Positions 54,247 to 64,000 are shown, numbered from the stretch's first letter. The stretch is 64,000 nucleotides of DNA from Micromonospora sp. WMMD1128 (GCF_027497235.1 NZ_CP114902.1:4800001-4864000); one strand, 5' to 3'. Notes: generated by a model from the letters alone, not told the origin. Made by a program: numbers and translations.

Positions 54247-55827
54247 TCAGATGATCGCGTCCCCGGCCGGCGCCGGGGTCTCCGCGTCGGCCCGGTGGGC
54301 GCGGACCTTGTGCCCGACGCTGGTCAGGCAACGGCCGCTGGGCAGGTCGAACTTCCAGCCGTGCAACTGGCAGGTGAGCTGGTCGCCGTCGACGATGCCG
54401 AACCGGCTCAGGTCCGCCTTCAGGTGCGGGCAGCGCCGCTGCACCACCCAGCCGTCGAGCGTGATGTCCTCGGCGTCGACCGCCCGCTCGTGCTCGTCGT
54501 ACCAGCCCTCGGCGTACTGGAGACGCTCCTCGGAGAGGCACTTGAAGAAGGCGTAGACGAACTCGTTGTACTGGCCGATCCGGGCCGCGGAGAACCGGCA
54601 GGACAGGAAGAGCGAGTTGACCCAGTCCACCTCGCCGATGTGCAGCAGGTGCTCGACAAGCGCCCGCTCGGTGCGGAAGCGGTAGCGGACCTTCTCGTCC
54701 GCGTACGGCCGGACCTCCTGGCCGGGGAAGTCCACCACGATCGACTCGACGTCGTCCCCGTCGTAGCCCACCAGGTCGAAGCGGACCGGACCGCCGACAC
54801 CCTTGGCCAGGTAGATCGACTCGTCGAGCAGCGGCTCGATCCGCCGCTTCATCTCGCCCAGCACGTCGATCTCGGGGTGCCGCCAGGACGCCTTCTCCGC
54901 CTCGATGACCTGACGCTTGCGTGCCCGCATCTCCTCCAGGTGGGCGACCTTGTTCGCGAAGAACTCCTCGACCGGCTGCGGGTGGGTGGTGGTGGCGCCG
55001 GACGCGGTGACCTCCGCGACGCTGCCGGGCAGCAGCACGATGCCGTTGGTGCCGCCGACCTTCGCGTACTCGGCCAGGAAGACCGACTGGTCGGGGAAGA
55101 TGTTGCCCTCGTCGCCGAAGATGTCGTTGAACTGCCACAGCTCGTCGTCGAGGAAGCACGGCGGGCCGGCGATCGGGAAGACGTTGTCGGCCTTCAGGTC
55201 GTCGATGTAGCGCCAGGTGCGGTCGAACTGCCGGTCCCGCTTCTGCTTGCCGAACGCGGTCTTCGCCGACTGCGGCAGCTCATAGACCATCGGATACCAG
55301 ATCGCGCCGGAGAACTGGAGCATATGCGCGTGCACATGGCCCAACTCGGCGAAGGCGGTCAGGTCGGTGGGGCGGGCGTCGTTCTGGTTGAGCAGCCGGA
55401 CACCGTCGTACTCGACCCAGAGCGACGAGTCGCCGATCGGGCCGTCGGTCGGGCTGGTCAACGCCTGGATCATGATCTTCAGCCCGCCGGGCAGCTCCAC
55501 GACCTGCTCGTTCGGGGCCTTGAGGAACTTCGTGAAGCCCAACGCCCGCAGCTCGTCCTCCATCTCGGAGGTGGGGAACTCGGGCAGCAGCACGGTGGCG
55601 TCCTTGGAGATCACGTCGCGCAGGTGCTTGGCGTCGAAGTGGTCCCGGTGCAGGTGCGACACGTACAGGTAGTCGACCTGGCCCAGCGTCGCCCAGTCGA
55701 GCTGCGAGTTGTCCGGGAAGGGGAACCACGAGGCGAAGTAGGCGGGGTTGACCCACGGGTCGCACAGGATGCTGCCCGCGGGCGTGTCGATCCGCATGCT
55801 GGCGTGGCCCGTACCGGTCACTCGCAC
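54247..55827 (-). CDS. MBL-fold hydrolase fused to a C-terminal Rieske domain (CMAH-like architecture)
   Basis: About 526 residues. Residues 1-260 form a UlaG/NAPE-PLD-like metallo-beta-lactamase domain: VTGTGHASMRIDTPAGSILCDPW, then YVSHLHRDHFDAKHL (metal site HLHRDH). A helical middle follows, then a C-terminal Rieske domain with CPHLKADL and CQLHGWKFD, the C-x-H and C-x2-H cluster ligands. The pairing recalls CMP-Neu5Ac hydroxylase, which combines Rieske and UlaG-like parts. I chose GTG 55827 because GAGGGGGACTACG precedes it; an ATG at 55851 lacks a ribosome-binding site. Likely an oxygenase or hydrolase on an unknown substrate. Confidence 0.85.
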   Translation of the reverse strand: MRVTGTGHASMRIDTPAGSILCDPWVNPAYFASWFPFPDNSQLDWATLGQVDYLYVSHLHRDHFDAKHLRDVISKDATVLLPEFPTSEMEDELRALGFTKFLKAPNEQVVELPGGLKIMIQALTSPTDGPIGDSSLWVEYDGVRLLNQNDARPTDLTAFAELGHVHAHMLQFSGAIWYPMVYELPQSAKTAFGKQKRDRQFDRTWRYIDDLKADNVFPIAGPPCFLDDELWQFNDIFGDEGNIFPDQSVFLAEYAKVGGTNGIVLLPGSVAEVTASGATTTHPQPVEEFFANKVAHLEEMRARKRQVIEAEKASWRHPEIDVLGEMKRRIEPLLDESIYLAKGVGGPVRFDLVGYDGDDVESIVVDFPGQEVRPYADEKVRYRFRTERALVEHLLHIGEVDWVNSLFLSCRFSAARIGQYNEFVYAFFKCLSEERLQYAEGWYDEHERAVDAEDITLDGWVVQRRCPHLKADLSRFGIVDGDQLTCQLHGWKFDLPSGRCLTSVGHKVRAHRADAETPAPAGDAII

Positions 55828-56019
55828 CGTAGTCCCCCTCGAAAAAGGCATCAGGCGTACGCCACGACGCTACCGGAGACAGTGTGGTCGCCGTTCCGCG
55901 ACGCCCGTAGCGGTCGCCCTCGCGGGTCATCCGTGTCCCGTCCGGCCGGACCCTGCGCCGGGCCGATCACGGGGCGTGCCAGACTAACCGGAGATCCGAT
56001 CGCGAGGGAAGGACCGACA

Positions 56020-56244
56020 GTGGCAGGAGACGAGCCGGTAACCGCGCCAGATCAGCACAGGCCCGGGCACCGCAGGTCCGGGCGGATCGGCGCGGTGGTG
56101 TCGGCGGTGGCCCTGGTGTTGATGGCGCTCTGCGGCACCGAGGAAGGCCGGGTGGAGGACATCTGGCTATTCGGGATCGCCGCGCTGCTGCTCGCCATCG
56201 TCATCGGCGACGCGGTGCTGCGCCGCAACGGCCTGCGGTCCTGA
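56020..56244 (+). CDS. DUF2631 small membrane protein
   Basis: A 74-residue protein: a polar start (GDEPVTAPDQHRPGHRRSGRIG), one membrane helix (VVSAVALVLMALCG), EGRVEDIWLFGIAALLLAIVIGDAVLRRNGLRS as the second. This matches DUF2631, common in actinomycetes in this chromosomal position. GTG 56020 follows GGGAAGGACC. Function unknown. A strong terminator follows. Confidence 0.85.
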   Translation: MAGDEPVTAPDQHRPGHRRSGRIGAVVSAVALVLMALCGTEEGRVEDIWLFGIAALLLAIVIGDAVLRRNGLRS

Positions 56245-56266
56245 CACCCGCCGCCGGCGGTACGCG

Positions 56267-56298
56267 GAAGGGCCCGTCCCCCGGGGGGCGGGCCCTTC
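56267..56298. terminator. Bidirectional terminator between DUF2631 and the DivIVA-like gene
   Basis: GAAGGGCCCG (56267-56276) and CGGGCCCTTC (56289-56298) form a perfect stem extended by the C and G runs of the loop. It lies between two convergent stop codons. Confidence 0.85.
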
Positions 56299-56314
56299 GC
56301 CGTCGGCACCGGGC

Positions 56315-57505
56315 TCAACGACCCAGCAGGATGTCCTGTACGTCCTTGAGCGCGGCGTCGACCTCCGCCTCGAAGTAGCCGCCGGGCACCAGCCCGAACC
56401 GCAGCGTGTCGAGGTCCTTCGGGTTCACCGGCATCGCGTTGCGCCCCTGCATGCCGCCGAGCAGCGTCTCGAAGAACCGGTCGACCTGGTCCGGGTCGTA
56501 CCCGCTGCCGAACCGGCGGACCTGGAAGCTGCGCCGGATCTGGTCGACCCGGTAGAGGTCGCTGCCGGGCGGGCCGGCCATCGGCGGACCCACCATCGGC
56601 GGGCCGGCGGCCGGCGGACCGACAAGCGGCGGACCCGTCATCGAGGGGCCACCGCCGTAGCCGGAGTCCGGCGGGCCGTAGCCCGGATCCGGCGGGCCGT
56701 AGCCCTGCTGCGGCAGCGCCGGCGGACCGGCCGGGCCGCGTCCGCGCAGCTCACGCAGGTCACGCTCGGGCATCCGGATCTCCGCGGTCATGTCGGCGCG
56801 ACCGTGTCGGCCCGCTTCGAAGCCGTCGAACCTGTCACTCGGGCCGCCGTACGCACCCTGGCCGGGCTCCGGGCCGTACCCTCCCGGGCCCTGGTCCGGC
56901 GGACCGTAGCCACCGTGGCCGGGGTCCTGGCCGTACCCGCTCGGGCCGGGCGGCAGGCCACGCGGCGGCGGGCCGCCGTGGCCCATCGGCGCGCCCGGCG
57001 GCGGACCCATCGGACCCGGACCGGCCGGGCCACGCGGCGCGTCGTAGCCGCCGCGCGGGTTGTCGTAGCCACCGGCGAACGCGCCGGTCGGCTCGTCGTA
57101 GCGGTTGCCGTAGCGGTCGGCGGGCGGACCGGCCTGCGCCGGCATCTGCCGCGGCGGCATCGGCGGCTGCGACACCGGGGACAGGCCACGATCGTCGCGC
57201 ATCGGCGGGCCGAGCCGGTCGGCCATCCGGGGATCGACGCCCCGCCCGCCGGGAGCGCCAGCGCGTTCCTCCAGCTCGGCGAGCTGCCGCTCGACCCGGT
57301 CGAGGTGCAGGTCGACCTGCCACTCGTCGTAGCCGTTGAACCGGACCCGGAAGACGACGTCGTGGACCTCCTGGGAGGCGACGGGCGCGCCCACCGGCTG
57401 GCCGTCGAGGGTCGCCTCGACCCGGTCCAGGAAGGCGTCCACCTCGTCGACCTTGTATCCCCGGCGGAGTGCCTTACGCCGGAAACGCTGACCCTGACTC
57501 GCCAC
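56315..57505 (-). CDS. DivIVA-domain protein with long Pro/Gly-rich linker
   Basis: About 396 residues. Residues 1-85 hold a DivIVA/DUF3552-like module (FRRKALRRGYKVDEVDAFLDRVEATLDG; VRFNGYDEWQVDLHLDRVERQLAELEERAG). A second, similar module closes the protein (RRSFQVRRFGSGYDPDQVDRFFETLLGGMQGR; LVPGGYFEAEVDAALKDVQDILLG). Between them are about 230 residues rich in Gly, Pro, Tyr and Asp, with GYGPPD and AGPPMVGPP repeats, probably disordered. It may scaffold at poles or septa. GTG 57505 follows AGGAG, 22 bases after rlmN. Confidence 0.85.
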   Translation of the reverse strand: MASQGQRFRRKALRRGYKVDEVDAFLDRVEATLDGQPVGAPVASQEVHDVVFRVRFNGYDEWQVDLHLDRVERQLAELEERAGAPGGRGVDPRMADRLGPPMRDDRGLSPVSQPPMPPRQMPAQAGPPADRYGNRYDEPTGAFAGGYDNPRGGYDAPRGPAGPGPMGPPPGAPMGHGGPPPRGLPPGPSGYGQDPGHGGYGPPDQGPGGYGPEPGQGAYGGPSDRFDGFEAGRHGRADMTAEIRMPERDLRELRGRGPAGPPALPQQGYGPPDPGYGPPDSGYGGGPSMTGPPLVGPPAAGPPMVGPPMAGPPGSDLYRVDQIRRSFQVRRFGSGYDPDQVDRFFETLLGGMQGRNAMPVNPKDLDTLRFGLVPGGYFEAEVDAALKDVQDILLGR

Positions 57506-57527
57506 TATGTCTCCTGGTCTCGTACCG

Positions 57528-58673
57528 CTACGCGGTTGCCGCGCGTGGGTCGCTGTCCATGTCCTCGGCGGCGGCGAGCTGCCCACACGCTCCGTCGATC
57601 TCGCGACCTCGGGTGTCCCGCACCGTGGTGGACACCCCGGCGTCGCGCAACCGCCGGACGAACTCCCGCTCGACCGGCTTCGGGCTGGCGTCCCAGCGGC
57701 TGCCCGGAGTCGGGTTGAGCGGGATCAGGTTCACGTGGGCCAACTTGCCGGCCAGCAGCCGCCCGAGCAGATCGGCCCTCCACGGCTGGTCGTTCACGTC
57801 CTTGATCATCGCGTACTCGATGGACACGCGACGCCCCGTCGTGGCCGCGTAGCCCCACGCCGCGTCCAGCACCTCGGACACCTTCCAGCGCTGGTTGACC
57901 GGGACGAGTTCGTCGCGCAGCCCATCATCGGGGGCGTGCAGCGACAACGCAAGGGTCACCGAGAGGTCTTCGCTGGCCAGTCGGCGGATGGCCGGGACCA
58001 GCCCGACCGTGGAAACGGTGATGTGCCGCTGGGACAGGCCGAGGCCCTCCGGCGCCGGCGACACCAGCCGGCGGATCGCCGCCACCACCCGCGAGTAGTT
58101 GGCAAGCGGCTCGCCCATGCCCATGAACACCACGTGCGACAGCCGCGGCGGCGAACCGGCGACCGCGCCGGAGGCGGCCACCCCGGCCAGGTAGACCGCC
58201 TGGTCGACGATCTCCGCGGTGGAGAGGTTGCGGGTCAGCCCGGCCTGGCCGGTGGCGCAGAACGGGCAGGCCATCCCGCAGCCGGCCTGGCTGGAGATGC
58301 AGACGGTGACCCGGTCCGGGTAGCCCATCAGCACGCTCTCCACGAGCGAGCCGTCGTGCAGCCGCCAGAGCGCCTTGCGGGTCGCGCCGTCGTCGCAGGC
58401 CTGCTCGCGCACCGGCGTGAGCAGGGTGGGCAGCAGCGTGCCGGCCAGCCGTTCCCGGGTCGCCGCCGGCAGGTCGGTCATCCGCTCCGGGTCGCGGACC
58501 AGCCGGCCGAAGTAGTGGTTCGAGACCTGCTTGGCGCGGAACGCGGGCTCGCCCAGCTCGGTGACGAGCGCCTGCCGGCCCGACAGGTCCAGGTCGGCGA
58601 GGTGGCGGGGAGGCATCGTGGGCCGGCGGCCACGGGCGTCGGGGTCTACGGAGATCAGCGGGAGGCTCGTCAT
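57528..58673 (-). CDS. rlmN: 23S rRNA (A2503-C2)/tRNA (A37-C2) methyltransferase RlmN
   Basis: A radical-SAM RNA methyltransferase, 381 residues. The cluster motif is in [19 protein letters not shown] (CxxxCxxC); the acceptor region [15 protein letters not shown] and [17 protein letters not shown] follow. [20 protein letters not shown] and [16 protein letters not shown] contain the second catalytic Cys. ATG 58673 gives the normal length. It lies between cdsA and the DivIVA-like gene on the same strand, as in M. tuberculosis (Rv2880c next to cdsA, from memory). Confidence 0.96.
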   Translation of the reverse strand: MTSLPLISVDPDARGRRPTMPPRHLADLDLSGRQALVTELGEPAFRAKQVSNHYFGRLVRDPERMTDLPAATRERLAGTLLPTLLTPVREQACDDGATRKALWRLHDGSLVESVLMGYPDRVTVCISSQAGCGMACPFCATGQAGLTRNLSTAEIVDQAVYLAGVAASGAVAGSPPRLSHVVFMGMGEPLANYSRVVAAIRRLVSPAPEGLGLSQRHITVSTVGLVPAIRRLASEDLSVTLALSLHAPDDGLRDELVPVNQRWKVSEVLDAAWGYAATTGRRVSIEYAMIKDVNDQPWRADLLGRLLAGKLAHVNLIPLNPTPGSRWDASPKPVEREFVRRLRDAGVSTTVRDTRGREIDGACGQLAAAEDMDSDPRAATA

Positions 58674-58777
58674 GACGGGTCCAGTCTGACACGCGCCGCG
58701 CCGCACGCACCCGTCCGTGGGTCCCGAATCGTGACCGACCGGCCATTCCGCCCGGGGGCGCCGAGGTGATCCATCCC

Positions 58778-60064
58778 TCAACCCACCACCGGCACGAAGA
58801 CCGCGAGCAGCAGGTACGCCGTCGGCACCGCGAACAGGATCGAGTCGAGCCGATCCATCAAGCCGCCGTGACCCGGCAGCAGGTTGCTCATGTCCTTGAC
58901 GCCCAGATCCCGCTTGATCATCGACTCGCCGAGGTCGCCGAGCACCGCCGCGCAGGAGATCGCCACCCCGAACAGCGCGCCCCACCACGGCGCCACCTCG
59001 AACAGCAGCCACAACAGCAATGCGCTGCCCGCCGCGGCGGCGGTCACCGAGCCGGCGAAGCCCTCCCAGGACTTCTTCGGGCTGATCCTCGGGGCCATCG
59101 GATGCTTACCGAAGGCCACCCCGGCGGCGTACCCGCCGGTGTCGGAGAGCACCACTGCCACAAGCGTGACGAGCACCCGCAGGTGACCGTCGTCGGGCGC
59201 GGCGGCGAGCAGGGCGGCGAAGCCGGCGAGAAAGGGCACGTAGACGGTGATCAGCGTGGCCGCGGTCAGGTCACGCTGGTAGTTGCCGGGCCCGTCGCCC
59301 AGCCGCCAGATCATCGTGCCCAGCACGGTGACCAGCAGCCCGAGACAGAGCGCGTCCGGGCCGGCGAACCAGGCCAGCCCGATCATGATCACCCCGCCGG
59401 CCACGAGCGGCACCAGCGGCGGATGGGCGCCGCTGCGCCGCACCGCCCGGGCCATCTCCCAGATGCCGATGGCCACGGCGGCGACGAGCACGGCGAGGAA
59501 CCCCGGCAGGAAGAAGAAGAGCGGCACCACGATCGCCGCGCCGAGACCCACCCCGACGCCGATCGCCGCCGGCAGGTTGCGCCCCGCCTTCGACGCCCGG
59601 GGCGCGGCCGTCGGGGGACGCTCCGCGCTCGCCCGCCGACGGCCCTTCGACCGGCGACCGGCCGGCGGCTCGGGCGTGGGCTCGTCGCGTACCACCGGAA
59701 GGTGCTCGGTCGGCTCGTCCCGCACCGGGGCGATCTGCGCGGTCGGATACTCGTCGTCGGGCCGCGGGCCGGGACCGCCGGGCCCCGGCCCGACCGGCCG
59801 ACCACGCTCCGCGGCCGGAGGTCCGTCGTACGGCCGCGGCCCGTCGCGGCGCGGCGAACCGTTCGGGTACGGCGGGGCGTACGCCTCCCGGTCGACGGGC
59901 GGCGCGAACGCGTCCGGGCCAGCGGGCGGGGCGTACCCGTCCGGGCCGGGCGCGGGACGCCGCCACGGGCCGGGCTCCAGGTCGGTCTCCGGCCAGGGCA
60001 GAGCGGGGGCCGGGCGGTCCCAGCCTCGCGGCTCGGCGCTGCCGTAGGGGTCGGGGTGGGACAT
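58778..60064 (-). CDS. cdsA: Phosphatidate cytidylyltransferase with Pro-rich N-terminal extension
   Basis: CdsA makes CDP-diacylglycerol from phosphatidate and CTP in the membrane. The C-terminal 270 residues contain eight hydrophobic segments, [33 protein letters not shown] and the signature [18 protein letters not shown]. The first 150 residues are soluble, Pro/Gly/Arg/Asp-rich and repetitive ([15 protein letters not shown]), an actinobacterial extension of unknown role. Start ATG 60064, or GTG 60067 just before; no strong ribosome-binding site. Follows frr after 259 bases; rlmN follows. Confidence 0.95.
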   Translation of the reverse strand: MSHPDPYGSAEPRGWDRPAPALPWPETDLEPGPWRRPAPGPDGYAPPAGPDAFAPPVDREAYAPPYPNGSPRRDGPRPYDGPPAAERGRPVGPGPGGPGPRPDDEYPTAQIAPVRDEPTEHLPVVRDEPTPEPPAGRRSKGRRRASAERPPTAAPRASKAGRNLPAAIGVGVGLGAAIVVPLFFFLPGFLAVLVAAVAIGIWEMARAVRRSGAHPPLVPLVAGGVIMIGLAWFAGPDALCLGLLVTVLGTMIWRLGDGPGNYQRDLTAATLITVYVPFLAGFAALLAAAPDDGHLRVLVTLVAVVLSDTGGYAAGVAFGKHPMAPRISPKKSWEGFAGSVTAAAAGSALLLWLLFEVAPWWGALFGVAISCAAVLGDLGESMIKRDLGVKDMSNLLPGHGGLMDRLDSILFAVPTAYLLLAVFVPVVG

Positions 60065-60323
60065 CACGCACCGGCAGAGGGTACGAAAGCCACCACATGA
60101 CGCAAGACCAAGACCATCCCCTACCGGCGTGAGACTTCCTGTTTGACCGACCGACGGCCGGGCGATTCCCGCCGTTCACCCCGTAGTGGTCGGGTATCGT
60201 GCCGAGCCTACTGCACCCGGAACGCGCCGAGGGTCGACGCCGTCCGGGCACGACGACGGCACCGGGCCGCCGCCCGGGTCGCGGACGGCGGCGACGCGGT
60301 GCCGTGACGGGTACGCGGGCCGC

Positions 60324-60881
60324 TCAGACCTCGAGCAGCTCGCTCTCCTTGTGCTTGACCATCTCGTCCACGGTGGCGACGAAGCGCTGGGTCAGGTCGT
60401 CCAGGTCCTTCTCCGCGCGCCGGCCCTCGTCCTCGCCGACCTCGCCGTCCTTGACCAGGCGGTCCAGCTCTTCCTTGCCCTTGCGACGGATGTTGCGGAC
60501 GGCGACCTTGGCCTCCTCGCCCTTCTGCCGGGCGATCTTGATCATGTCCCGCCGCCGCTCCTCGGTCATCTGCGGCAGCACGATGCGCAACTGGGTGCCC
60601 TCGTTGTTCGGGTTGACCCCGAGGTCCGAGTCGCGGATCGCCTTCTCCATCGCGGCCAACTGCGAGTTGTCGTACGGCTTGATGATCACCATGCGCGGCT
60701 CGGGCACCGCGATGGACGCCATCTGCGGCAGCGGGGTCGGGCTGCCGTAGTAGTCGATGGCGATCCGGGAGAACATGGCGGCGTTGGCGCGACCGGTGCG
60801 GATCCCGCCGAATTCCTCCCTGGCGTGCTCGATGGCACGCTCCATCTTCTCCTCCGCCTCGAGGAGGGTGTCGTCGATCAC
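60324..60881 (-). CDS. frr: Ribosome recycling factor
   Basis: RRF splits post-termination ribosomes together with EF-G. The 185-residue protein has the complete family sequence: [96 protein letters not shown] and the coiled C-terminal helix ending [13 protein letters not shown] 60881 follows GAGGAGACCG. Downstream of pyrH, 85 bases apart. Between it and cdsA (60065-60323) I see no gene. Confidence 0.97.
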   Translation of the reverse strand: MIDDTLLEAEEKMERAIEHAREEFGGIRTGRANAAMFSRIAIDYYGSPTPLPQMASIAVPEPRMVIIKPYDNSQLAAMEKAIRDSDLGVNPNNEGTQLRIVLPQMTEERRRDMIKIARQKGEEAKVAVRNIRRKGKEELDRLVKDGEVGEDEGRRAEKDLDDLTQRFVATVDEMVKHKESELLEV

Positions 60882-60966
60882 CGGTCTCCTCGCCTCCTTC
60901 TGTCGCTCGTCGTTGGGCTGTGCTGTGGGGCTGTGGCAGAGGACCGCTGCCGGTCCGGCGGACCGC

Positions 60967-61734
60967 TCAGGCGGTGATCAGCGTGCCGATCTTCTCACCG
61001 CCGACGGCCCGGACGATGGTGTCGTCGCCCTGGGCGCCGAAGACCAGCATCGGCAGGCCGTTCTCCATGCAGAGGCTGAACGCGGCGGCGTCGGCCACCC
61101 GCAGGTTACGGCGCAGCACCTCGGAGAAGGTGATCGAGTCGAGCTTGCTCGCCGTCGGGTCGATCCGTGGGTCGGCGGTGTAGACCGCGTCCACGCCGTT
61201 CTTGCTCATCAGCACCACGTCCGCGCGGATCTCCAGCGCGCGCTGGGCGGCCACCGTGTCGGTGGAGAAGTAGGGCATCCCGGCGCCGGCGCCGAAGATC
61301 ACCACGCGGCCCTTCTCCAGGTGCCGGATCGCGCGCAACGGGATGTACGGCTCGGCGACCTGGGCCATGGTGATCGCGCTCTGCACCCGGGTCTCGATGC
61401 CCTCCTTCTCCAGGAAGTCCTGGAGCGCGAGGCAGTTCATCACGGTGCCCAGCATGCCCATGTAGTCGGCGCGGGCCCGGTCCATGCCCCGCTTCTGCAA
61501 CTCGGCGCCACGGAAGAAGTTGCCGCCACCGACCACCACGGAGACCTGTACCCCACGGCGGACCACGGTGGCGATCTGCCGGGCGATGCCCTGCACGACG
61601 TCCGGGTCGACGCCGATCGCGCCGCCGCCGAAGACCTCACCGGAAAGCTTCAGCACCACCCGACGGGACCGACCGGGCGGCGGGGCGGTCGGGTCATCCG
61701 CCGCCAGGCTCCGGTCACTCACAACCTGCGTCAT
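60967..61734 (-). CDS. pyrH: UMP kinase
   Basis: PyrH phosphorylates UMP to UDP. The 255-residue protein starts with a 20-residue extension, then [12 protein letters not shown] (ATP site), [44 protein letters not shown] (UMP site), [42 protein letters not shown] and [16 protein letters not shown] [18 protein letters not shown] 61734 follows GGGGAG in a purine-rich leader. Separated from tsf by a strong terminator, so probably a new transcription unit with frr. Confidence 0.97.
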   Translation of the reverse strand: MTQVVSDRSLAADDPTAPPPGRSRRVVLKLSGEVFGGGAIGVDPDVVQGIARQIATVVRRGVQVSVVVGGGNFFRGAELQKRGMDRARADYMGMLGTVMNCLALQDFLEKEGIETRVQSAITMAQVAEPYIPLRAIRHLEKGRVVIFGAGAGMPYFSTDTVAAQRALEIRADVVLMSKNGVDAVYTADPRIDPTASKLDSITFSEVLRRNLRVADAAAFSLCMENGLPMLVFGAQGDDTIVRAVGGEKIGTLITA

Positions 61735-61798
61735 CCGCCCCGCCCCTTCTCCCCGCGCATCGCGCGGGCATCGCGTACCTGCCCTTGCCGACCCTATG

Positions 61799-61848
61799 CG
61801 ACGAGGAGGCCGCGGTGCCTGTCGCGTACACCGGCGGCCTCCTCGTCG
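61799..61848 (-). terminator. Terminator after tsf
   Basis: A perfect 15-bp stem (CGACGAGGAGGCCGC at 61799-61813, complement at 61834-61848) with further pairing in the loop lies 43 bases after the tsf stop. It ends the rpsB-tsf transcript before pyrH. Confidence 0.85.
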
Positions 61849-61890
61849 ACGTTCTCCGTGCGCCCGGGCTCACCGGCCGGGCGCGGCGGC

Positions 61891-62718
61891 TCAGGCCTGA
61901 CCGACCTCGAACCGCACGAAGCGGGTCACCTCGATGCCGGCCTCGGCCAGCACCTGCTTGACGGTCTTCTTGTTGTCGGCCACGGCCGCCTGCTCCAGCA
62001 GGACGAAGTCCTTGAAGAAGGCGTTGACCCGACCCTCGACGATCTTCGGCAGCGCCGCCGCGGGCTTGTTCTCCTCGCGGGCGGTCTGCTCGGCGATGCG
62101 CCGCTCGGACTCGACCGTCTCGGCGGGCACCTCGTCGCGGGTGAGGTACTTCGGCCGCATGGCGGCGATCTGCATGGCCACGCCGCGCGCGTCGGCGTCG
62201 GCCGCCTCGTCGGTCTTTCCGGCGTACTGCACCAGCACGCCGACCGCCGGGGGCAGGTCCTGGCTCTTGCGGTGCAGGTAGACCGCGGTGGTGCCGTCGA
62301 GCTTGGCGAAGCGGTTGAGCACCAGCTTCTCGCCGATCTTGGCGGACTGCTCCTGGATCAGGTCGGCCACGCTCTTGCCGTCGAGGGTGCTGGCGAGCAG
62401 CTCCTCGGCGTTGGCGGCGCCGCTGGTCACGCCGTGCTCGACGAGCTGCTGGGCCAGCGAGATGAAGGCGTCGTTCTTGGCGACGAAGTCGGTCTCGCAG
62501 TTGAGCTCGAGGAGCGCCTGGCCGGAGTGGGCGACGAGACCGTTGGCGGCGGTGCGGCCGGCCCGCTTGCCGACGTCCTTGGCGCCCTTGACGCGCAGGA
62601 TCTCGACGGCCTTGTCGAAGTCGCCCTCGGCCTCGGTCAGCGCCTTCTTGGAGTCCATCATGCCGGCGCCGGTGAGGTCGCGGAGCTTCTTGACGTCCGC
62701 GGCGGTGAAGTTGGACAT
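61891..62718 (-). CDS. tsf: Elongation factor Ts
   Basis: EF-Ts exchanges GDP for GTP on EF-Tu. The 275-residue protein has the N-terminal UBA-like domain ([43 protein letters not shown]), the core TDFVAKN motif ([17 protein letters not shown]) and the second subdomain ending in [15 protein letters not shown] 62718 follows GAAGAGAG. It is 131 bases after rpsB, with a hairpin between them. Confidence 0.97.
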   Translation of the reverse strand: MSNFTAADVKKLRDLTGAGMMDSKKALTEAEGDFDKAVEILRVKGAKDVGKRAGRTAANGLVAHSGQALLELNCETDFVAKNDAFISLAQQLVEHGVTSGAANAEELLASTLDGKSVADLIQEQSAKIGEKLVLNRFAKLDGTTAVYLHRKSQDLPPAVGVLVQYAGKTDEAADADARGVAMQIAAMRPKYLTRDEVPAETVESERRIAEQTAREENKPAAALPKIVEGRVNAFFKDFVLLEQAAVADNKKTVKQVLAEAGIEVTRFVRFEVGQA

Positions 62719-62805
62719 GACTCTCTCTTCGGTGTCTGTGACTACTGCGGTGGGTTGGTCAAGCTGCCGGTTACCCGGAACCGGGCCGGTGTGCCCCGGT
62801 GTGTC

Positions 62806-62843
62806 CGCCGTGTCCCGCCGCCCTGCGACGGCGGGACACGGCG
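62806..62843 (-). terminator. Hairpin between rpsB and tsf
   Basis: Perfect 15-bp arms (62806-62820 and 62829-62843, core CCGTGTCCCGCCG) with an eight-base loop start six bases after the rpsB stop codon region. It may attenuate or partly terminate, setting rpsB:tsf ratios, or protect the rpsB 3' end. Confidence 0.75.
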
Positions 62844-62849
62844 CTGCGA

Positions 62850-63767
62850 TCACTCGGCGGCGGCGGTCGCCGGCTGCTCGTCGGCCTTCTTCGGCTCCTC
62901 GGCGGCGGCCGGCTGCTCGGCAGCGGCGGGCTGCGCGGCGGCGGTCGGCTGCGCGGCGGCGGGCTGCTCGTCGGCCTTCTTCGGCTCCTCCAGCAGCTCG
63001 CGCTCCCACTCGGCCAGCGGCTCGTCGGCGCCGACCTGACCCGCCTCGGGCTTCTCGTCGCCGCCCCGGCCACGGCCGGAGCGGGCGATCAGACCGTCGG
63101 CCACGGCCGCGGCGACGACCTTGGTCAGCAACTCGGCCGACCGGATGGCGTCGTCGTTGCCCGGGATCGGGAAGTCGACCTCGTCCGGGTCGCAGTTGGT
63201 GTCGAGCACCGCGATCACTGGGATGCCCAGCTTGCGGGCCTCGTCGACGGCGATGTGCTCCTTCTTGGTGTCGACGATCCAGACCGCGGCCGGGAGCTTC
63301 TGCATGTCCCGCAGGCCACCCAGGGTGCGGGTCAGCTTGATCTTCTCGCGGGAGAGCTGGAGGGTCTCCTTCTTGGTGTAACCGGCGGCGGTGCCGCTCA
63401 GGTCACCGAGGGCCTCAAGCTCCTTCATCCGCTGGAGCCGCTTGTACACGGTCTGGAAGTTGGTCAGCATGCCACCGAGCCAGCGGTGGTTGACGTACGG
63501 CTGGCCGACCCGGGTCGCCTGCTCGGCGATGGCCTCCTGGGCCTGCTTCTTGGTGCCGACGAACAGGATGCTGCCGCCGCCCGCGACGGTGGAGCGGATG
63601 AACTCGTACGCCTTCTCGATGTAGTCGAGGGTCTGGCGCAGGTCGATGATGTAGATACCGTTGCGCTCGGTGAAGATGAAACGCTTCATCTTCGGGTTCC
63701 AGCGCCGGGTCTGGTGCCCGAAGTGCACACCGCTCTCCAGCAGCTGACGCATGGTCACGACGGCCAT
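62850..63767 (-). CDS. rpsB: 30S ribosomal protein S2
   Basis: The S2 core covers residues 1-230: [72 protein letters not shown]-like [37 protein letters not shown] and the final [14 protein letters not shown] 75-residue Ala/Pro/Glu-rich tail follows, with [11 protein letters not shown] present twice and [15 protein letters not shown] between. The tail length is a lineage trait. ATG 63767 follows AGGAGTTAGCC. First gene of rpsB-tsf. Confidence 0.97.
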   Translation of the reverse strand: MAVVTMRQLLESGVHFGHQTRRWNPKMKRFIFTERNGIYIIDLRQTLDYIEKAYEFIRSTVAGGGSILFVGTKKQAQEAIAEQATRVGQPYVNHRWLGGMLTNFQTVYKRLQRMKELEALGDLSGTAAGYTKKETLQLSREKIKLTRTLGGLRDMQKLPAAVWIVDTKKEHIAVDEARKLGIPVIAVLDTNCDPDEVDFPIPGNDDAIRSAELLTKVVAAAVADGLIARSGRGRGGDEKPEAGQVGADEPLAEWERELLEEPKKADEQPAAAQPTAAAQPAAAEQPAAAEEPKKADEQPATAAAE

Positions 63768-63947
63768 GGTGGCTAACTCCTACTGTGTCCCTGGTTGTCC
63801 GTCCAGCCGGCGGCCGGACGCCTGGCGCCCGGTCGTCGGCCAGGGTGGGCCCGGGTGAAGAACCGGGACCAGGGAGGCCGCCGCCCCACGGGAAGACCGT
63901 GGAGAGGGCGCGCGAGGTCGACCGCGCGAGGCGGTCGCCAGTTGTCG

Positions 63948-63953
63948 AGTGTA
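63948..63953 (-). promoter_or_regulatory. Likely -10 of the rpsB promoter
   Basis: TACACT on the minus strand, about 180 bases upstream of the rpsB ATG, is the best -10 match in the leader. No clear -35 is visible. The long untranslated leader (63768-63940) is GC-rich with several short hairpins and could carry autogenous S2 control. Confidence 0.35.
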
Positions 63954-64000
63954 CGCGCTCTCCCCGCACCCCGGCCCCGGGGTGCGGAGCCCGCCGGGCG

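Overview
The window looks like a chromosomal segment of a high-GC actinomycete, most likely Micromonospora or a close Micromonosporaceae relative. The support is strong G/C third-position bias, many GTG starts, leaderless-type promoters, XRE/DUF5753-DUF397 regulatory pairs, a Ddn-type F420 enzyme, and dispersed palindromes of a kind I associate with this family. From memory, the order of the minus-strand housekeeping genes matches the Mycobacterium tuberculosis stretch from infB (Rv2839c) to rpsB (Rv2890c). The window is therefore a conserved actinobacterial backbone interrupted by accessory blocks.

Layout. 1-5390 (minus): rimP-nusA-ylxR-infB, then the start of a TRM11-like methyltransferase. 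5580-11361 (plus): two ferritin-like (DUF4439-type) genes, the second with an in-frame 57-bp tandem repeat at its start; a PadR-ABC ATPase-FtsX permease operon; and an F420-type oxidoreductase. 11459-13029 (minus): map and a VIT1-like transporter. 13125-14228 (plus): a STAS anti-anti-sigma protein and a HigB/HigA-type toxin-antitoxin pair. 14261-17917 (minus): a 1218-residue protein joining PAS, GAF, histidine kinase, receiver, PP2C phosphatase and RsbW-like ATPase modules. 18134-27146: a GlnA4-type ligase, aldehyde dehydrogenase, SDR and APC permease set for an amine or polyamine, interrupted by a secreted PQQ-type sugar dehydrogenase, a decayed XRE/DUF397 module and an IS30-family element lodged in a palindrome.

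27526-41334: DUF456 protein, GGDEF-EAL protein, DUF574 methyltransferase, PcaF-like thiolase, glutathionyl-hydroquinone-reductase-like GST, DUF998 protein, dicarboxylate symporter, old yellow enzyme, a single-chain ABC exporter and a GNAT. 41473-45757: a PadR regulator, then dxr-rip-ispG (MEP pathway plus site-2 protease). 45914-56244: accessory and signalling genes, including an Uma2 nuclease, a second decayed XRE/DUF397 module, a GAF-PP2C phosphatase, YihY and PhoX proteins, an L7/L12-domain membrane protein, a phytoene-desaturase-like oxidoreductase, TMEM175, an MBL-Rieske fusion and DUF2631. 56315-63767 (minus): rpsB-tsf, pyrH-frr, cdsA-rlmN and a DivIVA-like gene.

Three layers of non-coding structure stand out: GC-rich REP-like repeats at three gene ends, which supply the stop codons of the genes they touch; GATCA-ended palindromes, mostly in convergent or intergenic positions, one of which was the apparent target of the IS30 element; and compact dyads placed over PadR, toxin-antitoxin and GST promoters. 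I found no tRNA, rRNA, CRISPR array, prophage or biosynthetic gene cluster.
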